Below are positions 58,282 to 64,000 of a DNA stretch of 64,000 bases, in pieces. The translations under genes and the position numbers were made by a program. Position 1 is the stretch's first letter, and each line of letters starts with the position of its first letter. This stretch comes from Nesterenkonia lutea (GTDB lineage: Bacteria > Actinomycetota > Actinomycetes > Actinomycetales > Micrococcaceae): contig NZ_JADBED010000001.1 of assembly GCF_014873955.1 (NCBI RefSeq), positions 2,480,001 through 2,544,000 of the forward strand. The letters run 5' to 3'. Under the pieces are notes generated by a model. It was not told the DNA's origin. It saw only the letters and a program-made list of their open reading frames with translations, and did no database searches.

Positions 58282-59802
58282 ATGGTCACACACAGTGATG
58301 GAGCCGAGCTCCTGAACATGCGCAGCATCACCAAGCACTTCCCTGGCGCCAAGGCGCTCGACGGCGTCGACCTGGACATCCGTGCCGGCGAGGTGCACTG
58401 CCTCCTCGGCCAGAACGGAGCTGGGAAGTCGACCCTGATCAAGGTCCTTTCCGGTGCACATCAGCCCACTGCGGGTGAGATCTTCTGGAAGGGCGAACGG
58501 GTGACCATCCCCACCACGATGGCCGCCCTGCGCCTGGGCATCGCCACGATGTACCAGGAGCTCGACGTGGTCGAGGGGCTCACCGTCGCCGAGAACATCT
58601 TCCTCGGCCATGAGCTCAGCTCGGGCGGCGTGCTGCAGCGCGCGACGGCCGTGGAGCGGACCCGCGAGCTGCTGCAGCGGCTGGGGCACCCCGAGATCCC
58701 GGCCCAGCGAGAGGTGGGGCGCCTCTCCGCGGCGGGCAAGCAGATCGTCTCCATGGCCCGAGCCCTCTCTCACGAGGCGCAGCTGATCACCATGGACGAG
58801 CCGTCGGCGGTGCTGGATCCCGAGGAGGTGGAGAACCTCTTCCGAGTGGTGCACTCGCTGCGGGACCAGGGCGTGGCCGTGGTCTACATCTCCCACCGCC
58901 TCGAGGAGATCCGCAGGATCGGTGACCGCATCACCGTGCTCAAGGACGGACGCACAGCGGCGACCAGCCTCGACGCCGCCGACACTCCCACCACGGAGCT
59001 CATCTCGCTGATGACCGGACATGAGGTGAGCAGCGACTTCGGCGGAGTCGCCAGCGGGCCCCTCGGTGATGAACCGCTGCTGGAGGTGGACGGGCTGAGC
59101 CTTGAGGGGGTCTTCGAGACCGTCTCGTTCGATATCCGCCCAGGCGAGGTGGTGGGACTGGCGGGTCTGGTGGGTGCGGGCAGATCAGAGATCCTGGAGA
59201 CCATCTACGGTGCTCGCCGCGCCAGCACCGGGCAGGTCCGCGTCAAGGGACGAAAGCTGCGCCGCGGCTCCATCGACGACGCCGTGAACCACGGTATGGG
59301 GCTGGCCCCGGAGGAGCGCAAGAGTCAGGGACTCCTCCTGGACGAGCCGATCTACCGCAACATCACACTCTCCACCTTCGCACGCTTCGGCAGATCAGGT
59401 CTGCTGAACGAACGCGCGGAGAAGGCCGCATCCCAGGAACAGGCCGAGGCCCTGCACCTGTCACCCCCGGAAGTGCAGCGCAGCATCCGCACGCTCTCCG
59501 GCGGCAACCAGCAGAAGGTCATGCTTGCACGCTGGCTCGTGCATGGATGCGAGGTGCTGCTGCTGGATGAGCCCACGCGCGGCGTCGACGTGGGCGCCCG
59601 GGCCGAGATCTACGCCCTGGTGCGGAAGCTCAGCCGACAGGGAGCCGCCGTGCTGATGGTCTCGAGTGAGATCGAGGAGGTGCTCGGACTCGCCGATCGA
59701 GTCCTCGTCATCGCCGAAGGCTGGGTGGTCCACACCGGCCCCACCAAGGACATCGATGAACACCAGGTCCTCGACCTCATCATGGAAGGAGCTCACGCAT
59801 GA
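58282..59802 (+). CDS. Sugar ABC transporter ATPase, two ABC domains (CUT2, MglA/RbsA type)
   Basis: A 506-residue protein with duplicated nucleotide-binding domains. Domain 1 has Walker A GQNGAGKST (about residues 43-51) and Walker B LITMDEPSAVL. Domain 2 has degenerate Walker A (GLVGAGRSE), LSGGNQQKVMLARWL and VLLLDEPTRGVDVGA. It powers import of a monosaccharide or inositol. The start is fixed by TAGATT-N6-ATG. The permease start overlaps its stop by 4 bp. Confidence 0.93.
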   Translation: MVTHSDGAELLNMRSITKHFPGAKALDGVDLDIRAGEVHCLLGQNGAGKSTLIKVLSGAHQPTAGEIFWKGERVTIPTTMAALRLGIATMYQELDVVEGLTVAENIFLGHELSSGGVLQRATAVERTRELLQRLGHPEIPAQREVGRLSAAGKQIVSMARALSHEAQLITMDEPSAVLDPEEVENLFRVVHSLRDQGVAVVYISHRLEEIRRIGDRITVLKDGRTAATSLDAADTPTTELISLMTGHEVSSDFGGVASGPLGDEPLLEVDGLSLEGVFETVSFDIRPGEVVGLAGLVGAGRSEILETIYGARRASTGQVRVKGRKLRRGSIDDAVNHGMGLAPEERKSQGLLLDEPIYRNITLSTFARFGRSGLLNERAEKAASQEQAEALHLSPPEVQRSIRTLSGGNQQKVMLARWLVHGCEVLLLDEPTRGVDVGARAEIYALVRKLSRQGAAVLMVSSEIEEVLGLADRVLVIAEGWVVHTGPTKDIDEHQVLDLIMEGAHA

Positions 59803-60869
59803 GCGAAACAACAGCAGCAGGCTCCGCCCCCGGCACGGACACCTCCGCCGTCTCGGCCCAGGAGCCCGGCAGCCGCAGAGACCGAGGCAACGGCAACGGG
59901 AAGAAGACAGCCACGGGCACGAAGCTGAGCCTCGGACACAGCCTCGGTCTGGTGCTCGCGCTGGCGGCTCTGGTCGTCCTGGGCATCATCACCGGCGGGA
60001 CACGCTTTCTGAGCGTGGACAACCTCATGGTCATCCTCCAGCAGGCCGCCGTGGTCGGGGTGATCAGCATCGGAGCGACCTTCGTGATCACCTCCGGAGG
60101 CATCGATCTCTCCGTGGGCTCGGTGATGGGGCTGGCCACGATCTGGGCCACCACCCTGGGCACGCAGGCCATCGCCATGGACTTCCACTGGCTGATCATG
60201 GTCTTCACGGCTCTTGCGGTGGGCGTCGCCGCAGGCCTGCTCAACGGCATCATCATCGCCTACGGGAAGGTCGTGCCGTTCATCGCGACCCTGGCCATGC
60301 TCGTCGCCGCGCGAGGCTTCGCCGAGCTCATCTCGGGACGGCAGACCCAGATCGTCAGCGTGCCGGGATTCACGAACGCGTTCCGCAGGGACATCCTCGG
60401 CATCCCCGTCATCGTCTGGATGTTCGTTCTCGTCGCTGTGGCCGGATGGTTCCTGTTCAATCGCACGACCTTCGGGCGCCGAACGATCGCCGTGGGCGGA
60501 AATCGCGAAGCGGCCCGGCTGGCCGGCATCAAGGTCAATCGCCACCTCGTGATGGTCTACGCACTTTCCGGTCTCTGCGTCGGGATCAGCGCCGTGATGA
60601 TGCTCAGCCGCACCACCGCCGGGTCCTCCACCAACGGCTACCTCTATGAGCTTGACGTGATCGCCATCGTGGTCGTCGGCGGCACGCTGCTGGCAGGCGG
60701 GCGCGGCACCATCTTCGGCACCGTGCTCGGCGTGCTCATCTTTGCCGTGCTCACCAACGTCTTCGTCCAGAACAACCTCGACTCTTCAGTCCAGTCGGTG
60801 GTCAAAGGCGCGATCATCGTCGGCGCCGTCCTGCTGCAGCAACGGTTCTCCTCTCACAGTCGAACCTGA
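59799..60869 (+). CDS. Sugar ABC transporter permease (CUT2, RbsC type)
   Basis: A 356-residue membrane protein with the RbsC-like pattern. It includes IGATFVITSGGIDLSVGSVMGL, the RRTIAVGGNREAARLAGI EAA-like loop and LAGGRGTIFGTVLGVLI. The N-terminal 40 residues are Ser/Gly-rich and basic. ATG overlaps the ATPase stop. Functions with the ATPase and the lipoprotein downstream. Confidence 0.92.
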   Translation: MSETTAAGSAPGTDTSAVSAQEPGSRRDRGNGNGKKTATGTKLSLGHSLGLVLALAALVVLGIITGGTRFLSVDNLMVILQQAAVVGVISIGATFVITSGGIDLSVGSVMGLATIWATTLGTQAIAMDFHWLIMVFTALAVGVAAGLLNGIIIAYGKVVPFIATLAMLVAARGFAELISGRQTQIVSVPGFTNAFRRDILGIPVIVWMFVLVAVAGWFLFNRTTFGRRTIAVGGNREAARLAGIKVNRHLVMVYALSGLCVGISAVMMLSRTTAGSSTNGYLYELDVIAIVVVGGTLLAGGRGTIFGTVLGVLIFAVLTNVFVQNNLDSSVQSVVKGAIIVGAVLLQQRFSSHSRT

Positions 60870-60933
60870 CCCACCACACTTCTCCCGCACCACGACACTC
60901 GCACAGCTGAATCAACTCTCATCAGGAGGAATC

Positions 60934-61986
60934 ATGTCTCGCATCACCCCCCGCTACCTCTCGGTCGCCGCGCTCATCTCAGCCACACTGCTGGTCAGCG
61001 GCTGCCTCTCCAACGATCCCGAGGAGGTGGAGGCCGAGGACGACGCCGGAGCCGCCGCCGCCGAACCCGCGGGCGACAACGCCGAGGCAGGTGAGGACGT
61101 CGTCATTGGGTTCTCCGGACCCGCCGCCGGTCACGGCTGGATCGGCGCCATCACCGAAGGCGCCCAGAACCAGGGCGACGAGTTCGATGACGTGGAACTG
61201 CGCGTCTCAGAGGGCACCGATGACGTCAATGAACAGATCAGCCACATCGAACAGTTCATCAACGATGAGGTCGACGCGATCGTCGTTCTCCCCTTCGACG
61301 GGGCGGCCCTGACGGAGATCGCCACCGAGGCGATGGAGGCCGGGATCCCCGTGGTCAACGTGGACCGTGAATTCTCCAGCCCCTTCGCCGCCAGGACCAC
61401 CATCCTGGGGGACAACTATGGGATGGGCGTCTCCGCGGGCGAGTACATCTGTGAGCAGCTCGGCGATCAGGAGGACGCGGTGGTGGCCGAGATCGCCGGC
61501 ATCGATTCCCTGCCGCTGACCCAGGACCGCAGCGAAGGATTTGAGGAAGCCCTCAGTGACTGCGGACTGGAAGTCGACAACCGGGTCGCAGCTGACTTCA
61601 CGGTCCAGGGCGGGGAGAGCGCCGCCGCCAACCTGCTGCAGGCGGCACCGGAGATCGACGCCATCTGGAACCACGATGACGACCAGGGCGTCGGCGTCCT
61701 CGCAGCCATCGAGAACGCCGGCCGCGACGAGTTCTTCATGGTGGGCGGAGCCGGTTCCGCGAACATGATGCGCGAGATCGAATCCGGCGAGTCCGTGGTC
61801 GAGGCCACTGTCGTCTACCCCGCCACCCAGGCCGCCGACGGCGTGCGTCTGGCGCGGCTGCTCGCCCAGGATCGCGCCATGGGAGACCTCGTCCAGATCG
61901 AGGTGCCCCGTGAGATCCAGCTCTACGCACCCGTGGTCACGGCAGACAACGTGGACCAGTACCTGCCCAACGCCTTCGAGTCCTGA
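60934..61986 (+). CDS. Sugar-binding lipoprotein of the CUT2 ABC transporter (RbsB/IbpA type)
   Basis: A 350-residue periplasmic-binding-protein I fold. The signal peptide ends LLVSGC (lipobox Cys at about residue 23), followed by an acidic linker (EEVEAEDDAGAAAAEPAGD). Conserved elements include ADVDAIVVLPFDGAAL-like text and IPVVNVDREF. AGGAGG lies 4 bp before the ATG. Neighbouring MocA-like dehydrogenase and TIM barrel genes suggest the ligand is inositol or a related polyol or sugar. Confidence 0.9.
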   Translation: MSRITPRYLSVAALISATLLVSGCLSNDPEEVEAEDDAGAAAAEPAGDNAEAGEDVVIGFSGPAAGHGWIGAITEGAQNQGDEFDDVELRVSEGTDDVNEQISHIEQFINDEVDAIVVLPFDGAALTEIATEAMEAGIPVVNVDREFSSPFAARTTILGDNYGMGVSAGEYICEQLGDQEDAVVAEIAGIDSLPLTQDRSEGFEEALSDCGLEVDNRVAADFTVQGGESAAANLLQAAPEIDAIWNHDDDQGVGVLAAIENAGRDEFFMVGGAGSANMMREIESGESVVEATVVYPATQAADGVRLARLLAQDRAMGDLVQIEVPREIQLYAPVVTADNVDQYLPNAFES

Positions 61987-61995
61987 GCGGCAGCG

Positions 61996-63237
61996 ATGGC
62001 AGAGCGAGCGAAGCCGCGCCTCGGCGTGGCCATGATCGGGCATTCCTTCATGGGACGGACCCACTCCCACGCCTGGCGATCAGCCTCACGGTTCTTCAAC
62101 CTGCCGCTGGAGCCAGAGATGAAGGTGCTCGTCGGCCGTGACCAGCCCAGGGCCGAGGCCGCCGCCTCGACCCTGGGCTGGGCGGAGGTCTCCACGGACT
62201 GGCGCCAGGTGCTTGAGCGCAAGGATGTGCATCTGATCGACATCTGCACCCCGGGCGACACCCACGCGGAGATCGCCGAGGCCGCCCTCGATGCAGGGAA
62301 GCACGTCCTGGTGGAGAAGCCGATGGCCAACTCCGTGGCCGAGGCCCAGCGGATGGTCGACGCCGCCCAGCGGGCACGGTCACAGGGGATCCACGCCATG
62401 GTGGGGTTCACCTACCGGCGAGTGCCAGCGCTCCAGCTGGCCCGCGAGCTGATCAGCGAGGGGCGCATCGGTGAGATCCGGCAGGTGCGTGCCCAGTACC
62501 TGCAGGACTGGCTCGCCGATCCGGAGGTCCCGCTGTCCTGGCGGCTGGATCGGGAGAAGGCCGGTTCAGGTGCCCTGGGAGACATCGGGGCCCACATCGT
62601 GGACCTCACGTACTTCCTCACCGGCGAGCGCTTCGCAGGCGTCTCGGGACTTCTCGACACCCTGGTGCCGGAACGGCCCATCGCCGCACCGGCCGGAGGG
62701 GACGGTGCCGACGGCGCCGCCGGGAGCGCCGGGGCAGGAGGCGGTCTCGGTGGCGGCGTGGGAGGCGACGCGCGCGGTCCGGTCACGGTGGATGACACCG
62801 CGCTCGTCACCGGTCGGCTCAGCTCGGGGGCGCCGGTGATCCTTGAGGCCACCCGCTTCGCCTGGGGACGCAAGAACGCGATGCGCATCGAGGTCTCCGG
62901 CTCCCGCGGGGCGATCTGCTTCGACTTCGAGGAGATGAACGTCCTGCACCACTACGACGCCTCAGCTCCAGCCCGGACCGCGGGGTTCACCCGCATCCTG
63001 GCCACCGAACCGGAACACCCCTTCGTCGAGGCGTGGTGGCCCCCCGGCCATGGACTGGGCTACGAACATGGATTCACCCATCAGGTCGTCGACCTGGTGC
63101 GTGGGATCGCCGCGGATCAGGCCCCGCGGCCTTCCTTCGAGGACGGCCTCCACGTCCAGCACGTGCTGGACGCCATCGAGCGCTCGAGCGGCGCAGCCAA
63201 TCAGTGGACTGCGGTCCACCAGTCTGAGCGGAGTTGA
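61996..63237 (+). CDS. Gfo/Idh/MocA-family oxidoreductase
   Basis: A 413-residue NAD(P)-dependent dehydrogenase. The Rossmann part has [15 protein letters not shown], and the EKPMANS motif carries the catalytic-pocket Lys. A Gly/Ala/Asp-rich insertion (about residues 230-258) interrupts the C-terminal sheet domain. It starts 9 bp after the binding-protein stop. Together with the ABC transporter and the isomerase-like gene, it probably oxidises the imported polyol or sugar. Confidence 0.9.
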   Translation: MAERAKPRLGVAMIGHSFMGRTHSHAWRSASRFFNLPLEPEMKVLVGRDQPRAEAAASTLGWAEVSTDWRQVLERKDVHLIDICTPGDTHAEIAEAALDAGKHVLVEKPMANSVAEAQRMVDAAQRARSQGIHAMVGFTYRRVPALQLARELISEGRIGEIRQVRAQYLQDWLADPEVPLSWRLDREKAGSGALGDIGAHIVDLTYFLTGERFAGVSGLLDTLVPERPIAAPAGGDGADGAAGSAGAGGGLGGGVGGDARGPVTVDDTALVTGRLSSGAPVILEATRFAWGRKNAMRIEVSGSRGAICFDFEEMNVLHHYDASAPARTAGFTRILATEPEHPFVEAWWPPGHGLGYEHGFTHQVVDLVRGIAADQAPRPSFEDGLHVQHVLDAIERSSGAANQWTAVHQSERS

Positions 63238-63241
63238 GAAC

Positions 63242-64000
63242 ATGACACGACCAGTCACGCTGTTCACCGGGCAATGGGCGGATCTGCCTTTCGAGGAAGT
63301 CGCCCGCCTCGCCGGGGAATGGGGCTACGACGGTCTGGAGATCGCCTGTTGGGGCGACCACCTCGATCCGGCGCGCGCCGCCGAGGATGACGCCTATGTC
63401 CAGAATCGCCTGGACATCTTGGAGAAGAACGGCCTGCAGGTCTTCACCATCGCGAACCACCTCAAGGGGCAGGCCGTCTGCGATGATCCCATCGACGCCA
63501 GGCACCGTGACATCCTGCCGGATCACCTCTGGGGCGACGGTGACCCGGAGGGGGTGCGTCAGCGGGCAGCTGAGGAGATGAAGCAGACCGCACACGCCGC
63601 TGCTCGGCTGGGAGTGAAGACGGTGACCGGGTTCACCGGCTCTGCGATCTGGAAGTATGTCGCGATGTTCCCGCCCGTCTCCGAGGAGCTGGTCGAGGCG
63701 GGCTACCAGGACTTCGCTGACCGATGGAACCCGATCCTGGACGTCTTCGATGAGGTGGGGGTGCGCTTCGCCCACGAGGTGCATCCCTCTGAGATCGCCT
63801 ATGACTATTGGACCACCCAGCGCACCCTGGAGGCGATCGGGCACCGTGAAGCCTTCGGGCTGAACTGGGACCCCTCCCACATGGTGTGGCAGGACCTGGA
63901 CCCGGTCGGCTTCCTCTGGGATTACCAGGACCGGATCTATCACGTGCATTGCAAGGACACGAAGAAGCGACTGAACAACGGGCGCAACGGTCGGCTGTCC
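63242..64000 (+). CDS. Sugar phosphate isomerase/epimerase, xylose isomerase-like TIM barrel (partial)
   Basis: At least 253 residues; the gene continues past the right edge. The barrel motifs are [21 protein letters not shown] at the start, [16 protein letters not shown], and metal-ligand-type acids in [13 protein letters not shown] and [10 protein letters not shown], with YHVHCKDTK near the edge. It belongs to the AP-endonuclease/xylose isomerase superfamily (IolE/IolH/Hyi-like). The ATG is 4 bp after the MocA-like gene stop, so it is in the same operon. Confidence 0.88.
   Translation, partial: MTRPVTLFTGQWADLPFEEVARLAGEWGYDGLEIACWGDHLDPARAAEDDAYVQNRLDILEKNGLQVFTIANHLKGQAVCDDPIDARHRDILPDHLWGDGDPEGVRQRAAEEMKQTAHAAARLGVKTVTGFTGSAIWKYVAMFPPVSEELVEAGYQDFADRWNPILDVFDEVGVRFAHEVHPSEIAYDYWTTQRTLEAIGHREAFGLNWDPSHMVWQDLDPVGFLWDYQDRIYHVHCKDTKKRLNNGRNGRLS

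Overview
This 64 kb window is GC-rich, densely coded DNA from a chromosome of a high-GC Gram-positive bacterium. Mycothiol-type DinB/MDMPI proteins, GlnR-like boxes, and many genes whose start codon lies about six bases after a TAnnnT -10 hexamer (leaderless mRNAs) point to Actinomycetota, most likely Micrococcales. A halotolerant or alkaliphilic Micrococcaceae such as Nesterenkonia is a guess only. No insertion sequences, phage genes, CRISPR arrays or rRNA were seen. One tRNA-Gly (CCC) is present. No gene-free stretch exceeds 300 bp; the longest are 27185-27443 and 42358-42634, both divergent promoter regions carrying GlnR-like boxes.

Layout. 1-1153: end of a sugar operon (PfkB kinase, HAD hydrolase). 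1182-4833: thiamine thiazole operon thiO-thiS-thiG-thiF; thiE is separate at 20499. 4960-7116: HxlR regulator facing two MDMPI-like paralogues. 7176-10468: DUF1905 protein, tRNA-Gly, phospholipase D/cardiolipin synthase, nitroreductase, DJ-1/PfpI protein, ending in a perfect 17-bp hairpin. 10610-20374: a catabolic island with a three-component cytochrome P450 system, LysR and AraC regulators, a carboxymuconolactone decarboxylase-like protein, a beta-hydroxyacid dehydrogenase and a complete TRAP transporter. Its substrate is unknown. A 16-bp inverted motif flanks the LysR gene.

21965-33589 is the most interesting part: a methylated-amine nitrogen island. The minus strand carries trimethylamine monooxygenase-like FMO, a cupin, a 302-residue protein I do not recognise, and three dimethylamine (secondary amine) monooxygenase subunits. 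Divergent from these are ammonium transporter, PII protein, gamma-glutamylmethylamide synthetase-like enzyme and three N-methylglutamate synthase-like subunits (GlxBCD/MgsABC). The canonical TMAO demethylase (Tdm) and N-methylglutamate dehydrogenase (MgdABCD) are not in the window. Following genes (HutD, M20 amidohydrolase, a monomeric sarcosine oxidase family enzyme, copper amine oxidase) could supply alternative steps. GlnR-like sites precede amt and gmaS and lie in the kinase/aminotransferase divergent region, suggesting use of amines as a nitrogen source.

41254-44734: an APH-fold kinase and a class-III aminotransferase, divergent, with a GntR regulator; the pair resembles amino-alcohol kinase plus phospholyase. 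44768-48828: dienelactone hydrolase and a CUT1-type sugar ABC transporter. 49043-56715: an eight-gene Mrp-like cation/proton antiporter operon with non-canonical order F-G-(A'B)-C-D-L-L'-E. 56958-64000: ROK repressor divergent from a CUT2-type sugar ABC operon with a Gfo/Idh/MocA dehydrogenase and a xylose isomerase-like TIM barrel protein that runs off the window.
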